A stretch of 64,000 nt of DNA, taken from contig SECP01000023.1 in assembly GCA_004193285.1 (NCBI GenBank), forward strand, positions 62,001 through 126,000, read 5' to 3'. This DNA comes from Myxococcales bacterium. GTDB taxonomy: Bacteria > Myxococcota_A > Polyangia > Polyangiales > Polyangiaceae. The notes beneath the pieces were generated by a model. That model saw nothing but the letters and a program-made list of their open reading frames with translations. It searched no databases and was not told the origin of the DNA. Both the position numbers and the translations under genes were made by a program. The first letter of the stretch is position 1; each line of letters opens with the position of its first letter. Positions 1-7,685 of the stretch are shown here, one piece after another.

Positions 1-1227
1 CGCGGCCACGCCCCGCGCAGCGTTGCGTCTCTGTTTGCGCCCTCGCTCCTGGCGCGCGACGACGACGCTCCAGAAGGTGCGCTCGAGAGGCTCGCGACGG
101 CCGTGCTTGGCGCTAAACCGTGGCCCAGCGCACCCGAGAGCGTGGAGCTCTGCCGACAGCGGCCGGGCGCGCCCTCGAGCAGCAACGGACGCAGCGACCG
201 TGCGCGCATCTTCGACCTGCAGCGCGTGACGACCACGGGCGGGGGTGCTGACCTGACGCTCGCGCTTTCCTCCACCGACGCGCTGGAGGCGCTCCTCGTG
301 GATCACGACGCCAACTGGCAAGTCACGCTGCTCGACGCGGATAATCGCGTCGTGGCGCAAAGCTCGTTCGTCACCGAACGGCCTGCCCAGCAGACACTGG
401 ACGGCGTCGGAGCAGTCCTGCGGCTCGAGCACGGCTTGATCCACGCCCACGTCGCTTTCGGGTGCGCCGACAAGAACGGCGAGCGCTTCGACGTGCCAAT
501 CGAGCTCGGGCCCTCCTGTCTCAACGCCGACGCTTCGCCCTTCCCGCCGCAATCGTACCCTCTAGCGCAAGGGAGCGCGTCGTGTACGAAGCAGCCCCTC
601 TCGGCCTCGACGCCACGCCGCCTGCCCGGCTACGAGGACACGCACGGCAAAACGGGTCCCTGGCTGGCCATGCCCTACGTGGCCGACGACGTGGCCGCGC
701 TCGATACGGACTGGCTACGCGTTGCCAAGCTGCTCAGCCCTCGCGCCGCCGAACCAGTCCGCGCGGAGCCGAGCGAAGCCTTGGAGGCGTCGGCGGCCGT
801 TGGCTCGCCGAGTCACGCGACCCCGCGCTGGAGCTACGTGCGCGGCGCCGGTCTCCGCCTGTATCAACTGCTGCCGGTTCGGAACGACCGCGACCGCGAG
901 GCCTATTTAGCGCTCTACTCGCATGATCCGCCCCACGAGATCGTCCGCAGCGAGCGCAGCGAGTGGCACGTAGCGTTGCTCTCACCGAGCTACGCTCTGC
1001 TGTCGGACGTCGCGTTCACGACCGCCCCGGCGCCCGGCCGCTACGTCGCGCTACAAACCGAGCTCGAGGTGCGGGACGGACAGCCCACGGCTAGTGTGCA
1101 GTACCTCAAGAGTCTGCCCGGACCGTCGAACGCGGGCACGCCTGGGTTCGCGAGCGGCGTCGCGAGCTTCAGGCGCCGCTTGCGCGTCGACGTCGACCGC
1201 GGCTGTACTGCATTGGAGTCGCCATGA
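1..1227 (+). CDS. Unknown protein, 5'-truncated by window edge
   Basis: The reading frame is open from base 1, so the true start lies left of the window and only the C-terminal ~408 residues are visible. An internal ATG at 103 is not a convincing start because coding-like sequence continues upstream of it. I recognise no catalytic motif. The visible part is hydrophilic, with four to five scattered cysteines and no membrane segment. Its TGA overlaps the ATG of the OmpA/peptidoglycan-binding gene (ATGA at 1224-1227), so the two are translationally coupled. By context (OmpA-like protein, lipoprotein, M15 peptidase downstream) it probably belongs to a secretion-associated or cell-wall-acting cassette, but that is inference. 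Confidence is high that it is coding and very low for function. Confidence 0.75.
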   Translation, partial: RGHAPRSVASLFAPSLLARDDDAPEGALERLATAVLGAKPWPSAPESVELCRQRPGAPSSSNGRSDRARIFDLQRVTTTGGGADLTLALSSTDALEALLVDHDANWQVTLLDADNRVVAQSSFVTERPAQQTLDGVGAVLRLEHGLIHAHVAFGCADKNGERFDVPIELGPSCLNADASPFPPQSYPLAQGSASCTKQPLSASTPRRLPGYEDTHGKTGPWLAMPYVADDVAALDTDWLRVAKLLSPRAAEPVRAEPSEALEASAAVGSPSHATPRWSYVRGAGLRLYQLLPVRNDRDREAYLALYSHDPPHEIVRSERSEWHVALLSPSYALLSDVAFTTAPAPGRYVALQTELEVRDGQPTASVQYLKSLPGPSNAGTPGFASGVASFRRRLRVDVDRGCTALESP

Positions 1228-3143
1228 GCTTGCACCACCCGAGCACCTTCATCGTACGCTTTGCGGTCGATGAGTTTCTGGTTCGGGTTTCACGCGAGCC
1301 TCGGGTGGTTGACCGCGAACAGCGAGGACTTGCTCGACAGCTGCTCGCCGCGCTGCGCTTCGGGCTCGAGGCGCACGACCCGCGCTTGCTGCGACTCGCG
1401 AGGCACCTCGCGCGCGCAGCCGAGGGAGCCGACGATCCGAGCTTCCCGTCACGCACGCTGGATTCGCGCACCGACACCCTCGACCTCCTGGGCCGCCTCG
1501 AGCTGGCGTTCGCGCAGGGGCGGCTCGCGGCCGCGTCGCGAAAGCTACCTTCCCTCAGCGAGCGGCGCACGCCGTTCGACCTCGAGCTACCGCCCGCACC
1601 GCCCCCCTCCCGCCAATCCGGCACCCACACGTTCGAGCTGCGCTTGGTCGACGAGGTGGGTCAGGGTATCCCGCACATCGACGCCGAGTTCAGCGCAGAT
1701 GGCTTGCAAGTCGTCGCCACGAACGCGGCCGGCGTCGCGCTGCTGGATGGTGCCGCCTCCGCTTCCGCCAGCGTGAGCATCACGGACGCCGAAGGGCTCT
1801 CCGCCGTGCTGGAGCCGCGCTGGGCCAAGCCACGCCAAGGGGCGCCGCTCAAGGAAAGCAACGTTAGAGTCGTGGTCTTCCGAGGCCAAAAGCTGGGGCC
1901 ATTCTCGCTCAAAGCCGAGGTGCCGAACACGATCGTGCTTCAGCCGCCGCTCGGCCAGCTCTTCATCGAGCTATGGGACAAATCGGGCCGCCAGGTACAT
2001 GCCAAGCGCAAGTACCAGATCGACGGCCCCACCTCTTTCCGCGGAGTTACGGACGAGCAGGGGCGCGTGAAGCACGAGCAAGTGCCGGGTGGCGACTACG
2101 AGCTCACGCTGTTCGTCGAGCCCAATCCAGACGAACCGGAGTTCGAACCCCACCAAGTCAAGCTCCCGCTGGTGACGCTCGCCCCTGCGGAGGCGGCGCC
2201 ACAAGTGCGATTCGTCGGCGCCGTTCCGCAGGCAACGCTGGCGCGCTTGCTGGGTGTGTTCTTCGATACCAACAAGACATTCCTGCGGCCGGACGGCGTG
2301 GCTAGCCTCGCCGACATCGAAGCTGTCTTTCGCGACAACAATCCAAGCCAGCTGCTCGTCGTTGGCCACACGGATACGACCGCCGACCCAAAGCTCAACG
2401 ACCCGCTGTCGCTCGAGCGCGCCAAGAGCCTCATCGCTTTCTTGAAAGACGACGTCGAGGCCTGGCTGAAAAACTACGACTCGCCGCCCGCCGGGCTCCC
2501 GTGGGGCGCGGTAGAAGACCAAGCCATGCTCGACGCGGTCGACGACTTCCCTGCCGAGGAGACCCCCAAAGACCGCATCAGGCGCTTTCAGAAGAGTCGG
2601 AGCCTCAGCGACGACGGCGTCGCCGGCAAGCAAACGCGGCGTCAATTGATCAAAGAATACATGGCGTTGGATGCATCGACGCTGTCCGACCCGGGCTTCG
2701 ATATCCCGCTCACGGCCCACGGCTGTGGAGAGAATTTCCCGCTGGACGACAGCGGCGCGGCGCTCGATCAGAACGCGCCCGACAAGAAGGACGACGGCCT
2801 CGATCGGCGCGTCGAGCTGTTCTTCTTCGATCGCGACCTCGGCCCTCAGCCGGCGCCACCGGGGAAGAATTCGCCCGCGGGTAGCCCGCAGTATCCGGAG
2901 TGGCGCAAACTGGCTCGCAGCCCACTCGACATCGTGCTCGAGCCACCTCGGCGCATTCAGCTCATCGACGAAGCGGGCCATCCGCTCGAGCTCGAAGGCT
3001 ACGAGCTCGTCACCGCCGACGGCAGGGTCATCTCCGGTGCCGCCGACGAGGAAGGCGTCATCATCATTCCGCCTGGGGTCGGCAACGAGGTCACGCTGCG
3101 TCTGACGAGCATGGTGGCGGAGGTGCAACTTGCTGCGGTTTGA
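1224..3143 (+). CDS. OmpA-family protein with peptidoglycan-binding-like segment
   Basis: This is a 639-residue protein. The first ~130 residues are unrecognised. A beta-rich, carboxypeptidase-regulatory-like stretch follows (FELRLVDEVGQGIPHIDAEF, about 135-200), then a second Ig-like segment. The centre is an OmpA/MotB C-terminal domain: VGHTDTTAD with LSLERAKSLIAFL around 380-410. A short peptidoglycan-binding-like helix bundle follows (RIRRFQKSRSLSDDGVAGKQTRR, split here for reading as RIRRFQKSRSL and DDGVAGKQTRR, about 453-475). OmpA domains bind the peptide stem of peptidoglycan. No signal peptide is visible, which is odd for a periplasmic protein and would fit delivery by a contact-dependent machine. 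The start is set by the ATGA overlap with the upstream gene. Similar signal-less OmpA proteins occur beside VgrG/PAAR genes in myxobacteria (general knowledge, not checked). Confidence 0.75.
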   Translation: MSLHHPSTFIVRFAVDEFLVRVSREPRVVDREQRGLARQLLAALRFGLEAHDPRLLRLARHLARAAEGADDPSFPSRTLDSRTDTLDLLGRLELAFAQGRLAAASRKLPSLSERRTPFDLELPPAPPPSRQSGTHTFELRLVDEVGQGIPHIDAEFSADGLQVVATNAAGVALLDGAASASASVSITDAEGLSAVLEPRWAKPRQGAPLKESNVRVVVFRGQKLGPFSLKAEVPNTIVLQPPLGQLFIELWDKSGRQVHAKRKYQIDGPTSFRGVTDEQGRVKHEQVPGGDYELTLFVEPNPDEPEFEPHQVKLPLVTLAPAEAAPQVRFVGAVPQATLARLLGVFFDTNKTFLRPDGVASLADIEAVFRDNNPSQLLVVGHTDTTADPKLNDPLSLERAKSLIAFLKDDVEAWLKNYDSPPAGLPWGAVEDQAMLDAVDDFPAEETPKDRIRRFQKSRSLSDDGVAGKQTRRQLIKEYMALDASTLSDPGFDIPLTAHGCGENFPLDDSGAALDQNAPDKKDDGLDRRVELFFFDRDLGPQPAPPGKNSPAGSPQYPEWRKLARSPLDIVLEPPRRIQLIDEAGHPLELEGYELVTADGRVISGAADEEGVIIIPPGVGNEVTLRLTSMVAEVQLAAV

Positions 3144-4152
3144 ACCGCTGCTGCTCGCCTGCCTCGGTGTCTCTTGCCATCTGGCGCCCACCGCCAACGC
3201 GCCACCTACGGTCGCGCGCCCAAACCCGCTGGCCGCGGCGGCACCGCCAGTGCCGCCAGTACCGCCCGCGCCGCCGGCGGCGGCCTCGCCACCATCTTTG
3301 GCTGCGCTCGCGGAGAGTCTTCGAGAGCCCGCTTGGGAGCCGGGAACGGACGCCAAGCTCCACGATATCGGTCACTTTCATGCGTTCGTGGTGGACTTCG
3401 AGACCATCGAAAAACGCACGGACGGCATGCCCGTGGGCTTCCGACGTTTCGCGCTCTTCGACGCCGCCTTCCAACTGCTAGGTCACTACACCGTCGACAA
3501 GAGTCAAGGCGGCGCCGATCTCGTCGAGGTCGAACCGCGCGATGTCGACGGCGATGGCCGAGAAGACTTGGTCTTCTACTACTCCGCCACGGATGGCTGG
3601 AACCCCAGTCACTACGGTTTCGTGGTTGCGACGGCAGGAGGCGCTTTCTTCGGGTATCCGCTAGACATCGCGCTTCCGAACGACGCCAGGCTCCAAGGCA
3701 GCGGCTGTTGGGCGCTTGCGGAGAGCACGCCGGTCTTCGTCGTCAGGTGGCAACACATCCGGCCCGATCGCGCTGGTAATCCCAGCGTCTTCGCCGTTCG
3801 TGACGGGGTCATCGCAATCGAGGCGAAAGGCCCAAGGCCAGTCAGCGTGTTTGGCTGGCTCCTGGCCCAAAGCAAAGACGAAGATGAGCTGCAGGCGAGC
3901 CTTCCCGAACGCCATCGCCAGGTGGACCCCGAGTCTCCCGTGCGCGCACCCGATTGTTCCGCGGGCGGACGCTTCGTTGTCGTCGGTCACCGCGGCTTTC
4001 AAGCACTCATTGGCGGCCTCGCGTTCACGGCAGAGGGCGCGGGCCAGACGTGGCCCAGCGACGTACCTCGCCCGAAGAAGCGGCAGCCGTTCGAAATCCC
4101 CTTACTGGATACTAAAACATGGCCGATGAACCCCGCCCCGAAATCAAAGTAG
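3130..4152 (+). CDS. Putative lipoprotein with FG-GAP-like motif
   Basis: This 340-residue protein uses a TTG start at 3130, inside the end of the upstream gene (14-nt overlap). The N-terminus LLLACLGVSC is a lipoprotein signal with a V-S-C lipobox, followed by a Pro/Ala-rich linker to about residue 65. The rest contains VEPRDVDGDGREDLVFYY (about 136-153), the Asp-rich calcium loop seen in FG-GAP/VCBS repeats, suggesting a beta-propeller-like fold. It overlaps the M15 peptidase start by 34 nt. A periplasm-facing lipoprotein coupled to a peptidoglycan peptidase could be an immunity or accessory protein; this is only inferred from position. Known families with this exact architecture are not recognised. 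Confidence 0.65.
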   Translation: MLRFEPLLLACLGVSCHLAPTANAPPTVARPNPLAAAAPPVPPVPPAPPAAASPPSLAALAESLREPAWEPGTDAKLHDIGHFHAFVVDFETIEKRTDGMPVGFRRFALFDAAFQLLGHYTVDKSQGGADLVEVEPRDVDGDGREDLVFYYSATDGWNPSHYGFVVATAGGAFFGYPLDIALPNDARLQGSGCWALAESTPVFVVRWQHIRPDRAGNPSVFAVRDGVIAIEAKGPRPVSVFGWLLAQSKDEDELQASLPERHRQVDPESPVRAPDCSAGGRFVVVGHRGFQALIGGLAFTAEGAGQTWPSDVPRPKKRQPFEIPLLDTKTWPMNPAPKSK

Positions 4153-4910
4153 ACGCCAAGTCCAAGACGGTCGTGAAGGTCGAGCACGAAGACCGTCAAA
4201 CTCCTGGACCCTTCGGCACCGGCCCGGTCAAGGCCGATCCGTTCGTGCTGGGCGATCTCAAGGGGTTGGCCACCTGGCACGTGGCGCTCACCATCAAGCA
4301 GCAGCTCGAAGACGCGGTCGCGGAGGTCCGCGCGGCGGGGGCGCTGATGACCAGCTCTGGCGGGCTCCGCGACCTGGGCGCCCCCGTCACCACCGCACGT
4401 TCCGGCACGAGCTTTCATTACACGGGCCGAGCCATCGATTTGTACAAATACTCGGGTATGAACAACCTCGAGACGGACCCCTACATCGTGACTGGCGACC
4501 CAGACGTCGGAAAGTGGCGAATCTTCGCTCGCAGCAGCGACACCACGCTGCCCGAACAAGCTCTGATTGGATTCAAGAAAAGATTCGTCAAGCGGCCTGT
4601 GGGCAAGACTTTCGACCAAACCGTCAAGCTCGACAGCGTCGAGGTCACGGGGCGCTTCATCGACCTTACCGCCATGATGCTCAAGCACGGCTTCAAAAGC
4701 ATCCCAGCGCGCCCGGACTTTTTGGCGAACGAGAACGCGCGCGACTATGACTCCGCGGAATGGTGGCACTTCCAACAAGAAGCCGGGCTGGTCGTCGGCA
4801 GAACGACTTTTGGCTCGCTGCTGCTCCAGGTGCACACCTCGGCGCAGCTCAAAAACACCGGCCCCGGCAACGCGTCTGCTGCGGTGTGGAACGGCAGGAT
4901 CTTCCAGTAG
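4119..4910 (+). CDS. M15-family peptidase (D-Ala-D-Ala carboxypeptidase-like)
   Basis: This is a 263-residue protein. The zinc-site signatures of M15 (VanX/VanY/DacB-like) metallopeptidases are present: S-F-H100-x6-D107 (SFHYTGRAID) and E214-W-W-H217. The family cleaves peptide bonds in the peptidoglycan stem (D,D- or L,D-bonds). There is no signal peptide; the first ~45 residues are hydrophilic, so the protein is either cytoplasmic or exported by a non-Sec route. Together with the signal-less OmpA protein and the lipoprotein upstream it forms an overlapping gene set. The most economical reading is a secreted peptidoglycan-degrading effector with its partners, but no VgrG, PAAR or Hcp gene is inside the window to prove it. 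The ATG at 4119 is the only good start. Confidence 0.8.
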   Translation: MADEPRPEIKVDAKSKTVVKVEHEDRQTPGPFGTGPVKADPFVLGDLKGLATWHVALTIKQQLEDAVAEVRAAGALMTSSGGLRDLGAPVTTARSGTSFHYTGRAIDLYKYSGMNNLETDPYIVTGDPDVGKWRIFARSSDTTLPEQALIGFKKRFVKRPVGKTFDQTVKLDSVEVTGRFIDLTAMMLKHGFKSIPARPDFLANENARDYDSAEWWHFQQEAGLVVGRTTFGSLLLQVHTSAQLKNTGPGNASAAVWNGRIFQ

Positions 4911-4967
4911 GAGCCGCTTCGTTGGCCAACGCCCCGTTTGCTTTTGGCGGCGCTAGACTCCCCCCGA

Positions 4968-5717
4968 ATGATGGGCTCTGCCCCCGCACCTAGCTTGAGC
5001 TCCGCCGAAGAGCCGCGCGTCGTCTTTCAGCGCGAAGGCTGGTTGCTGGTACCGGGCTTGCTCGATCGGGCAAAGACCGAGTCTTTGCTGGCGGCGACGG
5101 CTGTCTTGGAGAGCACGGCGGCGCGGTTCGAGCGGGACACTGCCGTGCGGCGGGTCTTCTTTCAGATGCAGTCGGTGAGCGGCAAGAAGGGCGAGCCCGC
5201 GATCTTCCCCGGCGCGCTAAGAAAGATCACGTCGCCTTCGAGCGGTCAGCCTGCGTTCGATCGGCTGCGCCGCGATCCGCAGGTGCTCGCCGCAGTCGAG
5301 AGTTGCGGCTTGGTCGCGCCTCACTGCCTGATAGACCAGGTGAACCTCAAGCTTCCGCGCGTCGGTAGCGGTTTCCCCTACCACCAAGACGAGAGCTTCT
5401 TGTTCGGGGACGCGCTGCGCCGCGTTCAACGGTTCGGCGGAGTCAACTTGGTGATCGCTCTGGACCCAGCCGACGCCGACAACGGCGGCTTCGAGGTCCT
5501 CGGTCGCACCCACCATGGGCCACTCGTGGACGTGACCTACGACACCTCGGCGACGAACGCGGGGTTGTTCGATGAGTCACGCCGGGTGCTCGAGCCGCTG
5601 TCTCCCGGCGACGCCCTGCTCTTCCACCCTCGGCTGGCTCACGGCAGCGGGCCCAACCGCTCCGAGCGCCCTCGCCGCTTGATCACCCTGTGGTTCGGCG
5701 GAGGCGCGCTGCCCTGA
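4968..5717 (+). CDS. PhyH-family Fe(II)/2-oxoglutarate dioxygenase
   Basis: The gene encodes 249 residues from ATG 4968; an in-frame codon at 4938 adds an unlikely ten-residue extension. The phytanoyl-CoA dioxygenase fold is indicated by the iron triad H139-Q-D141 (YHQDESF) and distal H225 (HPRLAHGSG), followed by an arginine-rich strand (R236/R237) suited to bind 2-oxoglutarate. Members hydroxylate small molecules, lipids or antibiotics; the substrate cannot be read from sequence. The gene stands alone, 57 nt after the M15 peptidase gene and facing the convergent metalloprotease gene 42 nt away. Nothing suggests a biosynthetic cluster around it. Confidence 0.8.
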   Translation: MMGSAPAPSLSSAEEPRVVFQREGWLLVPGLLDRAKTESLLAATAVLESTAARFERDTAVRRVFFQMQSVSGKKGEPAIFPGALRKITSPSSGQPAFDRLRRDPQVLAAVESCGLVAPHCLIDQVNLKLPRVGSGFPYHQDESFLFGDALRRVQRFGGVNLVIALDPADADNGGFEVLGRTHHGPLVDVTYDTSATNAGLFDESRRVLEPLSPGDALLFHPRLAHGSGPNRSERPRRLITLWFGGGALP

Positions 5718-5759
5718 CCTACGGTCACGGTGAGCCGCGCTCGGCGCGCACGTCTGCTC

Positions 5760-7340
5760 TCACTCGGCCTTGTAGCAATTGCGAGCCCGCAGGCACTGGC
5801 ACTGCTCGGCGCACCAAGTGTAGTCGTTGTAAAACAAGTTGCCATCGTAGCCGGCAGCCGCCACCGTGAGCATTTCACAGCTCGCCTGTTCGGCGCACGA
5901 GGCGATGCAGGCACCGTCCGTAGTGGTGAATTCACGATCGAGGTGACACTCGGCGTTCGCGATGCCGCACGCCTGCGCGCGCGCTGCCAAACGCGCGCAG
6001 CCGTTGCCCGCACCCGGCAACTCGGGCACACATTCGCCGGGCGCGGTGAGGGTGTCGATCAGCTCGTCCGTCTTGAGGGTGGCTTCTTCGTGCATGGCCG
6101 CGCGGAAGTTCTCCTGCATGAGGCCGGCTAGCGAGCGGCGCAGGTTCGGCGGAGAGAAGTAGCTCACGTGGACCGAGTCGTACGGGGGCTGAGGGGTCGC
6201 GGCTTGAAAGAACGCCAGCTGCCAGCGGTAAAAGTCCCAGTCACCGGGCGTGAGCGGCACGTCCGTAACGATGATCGGCAACATGCGAAAGTCGCGCACG
6301 GATTTGCTCGCATCGGGCTCGCGCGCACCGAACTTCGCGATCACTTCGTCCACGGTCACGGTCACGAGCTCGTCGCCCGAATAGAGGTCCTCCGTCAGCG
6401 CTTCGTTTTCACTGATCCATTCGGCGTTTCTTACCCAGTGAAACGGCGCGACCTTTTCTTTCGGCCAAAGCCCCGCCAGGTACATCTCTATATCCGCCGA
6501 GGTACCGCCGTTTGGATCGCGCCGCACGGCGTTGAACATACCGTTGCCGAGATCGGTGATGCCGTTGCGCTTGCTGGCGCCGCCCAAAAATCCGCTCACG
6601 TCGCTCAGCGGAGTCCAATGCCCACCTTCCAGCTCCGGCAGGATGAAATTACCCCACGTATGGGTCAGCTCGTGCAGCATGGTGCTACTGCCGAGCTGCA
6701 CGTCTTCGCGGCCATAAATGAGGGCGGTGAGCTGAGTCTGCCCCGCCAGCGCGGCCTCGTTCGGCTCACCCAGCCCCACGCCGCGAGCGGGGCTCGTCAC
6801 ACCGTGATTTTGCCCGAGCAAGACATTGTCGGAGGCGTGCTCGTGCATCGTGAACAGATGCCAAAAGAAGACCTTCTTGAAATAGGGCGCCACGACCAGC
6901 GGCCAGCGCGTCGCCAGCGGGGAGTCGCTCTCGGCCATCGCGGTGAAGTCGGCGGCGCTGATCTGCAAGCTCGCCAGCTCACCCGTACCGAGCACGCTCA
7001 GGGTGTAACCCTCGCCGTGGAACTGCATCAGCGCGCAATCGGGTTCGTTGCTGCCGCTGCTGCCTCCGCTCCCGGCGAGCCCGCCACTTGCGCCGCCGTT
7101 CGCGCCGCCCCCGCCACTCGCGCTGCCGCTGCCGCCCGAGCCTGCGCCGCCCGCGCCTCCGCCCGTCGTTTGGCCGCCTGAGTCGGCTCCGCTCGCACTG
7201 GTAGCGCCTCCGCCCGCGCTCGTACTACCGCCAACACCCGCCGGACCTTCCGAGCTGCTGCTGCCACAAGCCTCGACCAAGAGCAAAAGCGCCAGCTCGC
7301 CCAGCACCGACCAGCGCCCCCGCGTACCCATGTTCATCAT
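5760..7340 (-). CDS. Secreted zinc metalloprotease-like lipoprotein
   Basis: This is a 526-residue protein. The N-terminus (ELALLLLVEAC) is a lipoprotein signal ending at C25, followed by ~70 residues of almost pure Gly/Ser/Ala, a linker style common in Polyangiales surface lipoproteins. The central domain carries H223-E-L-T-H227 in MLHELTHTWGN, the HExxH zinc motif of gluzincin-type proteases. The third zinc ligand cannot be assigned. The last ~90 residues hold about 13 cysteines and resemble the small Cys-rich modules found at the ends of myxobacterial exoproteins. Three in-frame ATGs lie at 7340, 7337 and 7331; an AAGG sits just upstream, so 7337 or 7331 may be the real start. The gene is divergent from the rhamnosidase gene. 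Protease activity is inferred from one motif. Confidence 0.65.
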   Translation of the reverse strand: MMNMGTRGRWSVLGELALLLLVEACGSSSSEGPAGVGGSTSAGGGATSASGADSGGQTTGGGAGGAGSGGSGSASGGGGANGGASGGLAGSGGSSGSNEPDCALMQFHGEGYTLSVLGTGELASLQISAADFTAMAESDSPLATRWPLVVAPYFKKVFFWHLFTMHEHASDNVLLGQNHGVTSPARGVGLGEPNEAALAGQTQLTALIYGREDVQLGSSTMLHELTHTWGNFILPELEGGHWTPLSDVSGFLGGASKRNGITDLGNGMFNAVRRDPNGGTSADIEMYLAGLWPKEKVAPFHWVRNAEWISENEALTEDLYSGDELVTVTVDEVIAKFGAREPDASKSVRDFRMLPIIVTDVPLTPGDWDFYRWQLAFFQAATPQPPYDSVHVSYFSPPNLRRSLAGLMQENFRAAMHEEATLKTDELIDTLTAPGECVPELPGAGNGCARLAARAQACGIANAECHLDREFTTTDGACIASCAEQASCEMLTVAAAGYDGNLFYNDYTWCAEQCQCLRARNCYKAE

Positions 7341-7685
7341 GCCTTGATAGCAGCATCGCGCGCGTTTTTGAGGTCAACCTCGCCGCAACGCGCGCCGTTG
7401 ATAGGGAGAGCAATTTCCTTTCTGGCGCGTGACCCTCACGAGTCGTCAATTTGTTGCGGCAACCCGAGCTCGCAAGCGCGACGCTTTCCATGCAGCGTCG
7501 AGGGCGAGATGCTCAATGAGAAGCTTGGAGTGCCGCCGCGCCTGCGTAGGGAGCTGCGGAAGCGCGGCCGCGCATCCCGCGCTGGACGAACCGGGTGGCA
7601 AAAGTTGGCTCCCCTGGCCCGTCATTTCTGGGGAGCGAAGCTCCTTAGCCGGCAGCCAACTGGGGCTCAGAGCCATTAACACCCC
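7341..7685. other. Divergent intergenic region (345 bp)
   Basis: This lies between the divergent metalloprotease and rhamnosidase genes and must hold both promoters. I see no good -35/-10 pair on either strand. TTGAC cores exist on the minus strand near 7370 and 7446, but the best -10-like hexamers are wrongly spaced. An open frame across 7344-7679 has an arginine-rich, serine-rich composition typical of non-coding GC-rich DNA and is not called as a gene. Confidence 0.5.

Noticed and set aside
1971..3356. 461-residue minus-strand frame across the OmpA-like gene
   Set aside because: The plus-strand frame has clear OmpA and peptidoglycan-binding motifs; the antisense product is Arg/Val-rich with no motif.
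7344..7679. 111-residue plus-strand frame between the protease and rhamnosidase genes
   Set aside because: The product is Arg/Ser/Ala-rich with no domain or ribosome-binding site, and it occupies what must be a divergent promoter region.
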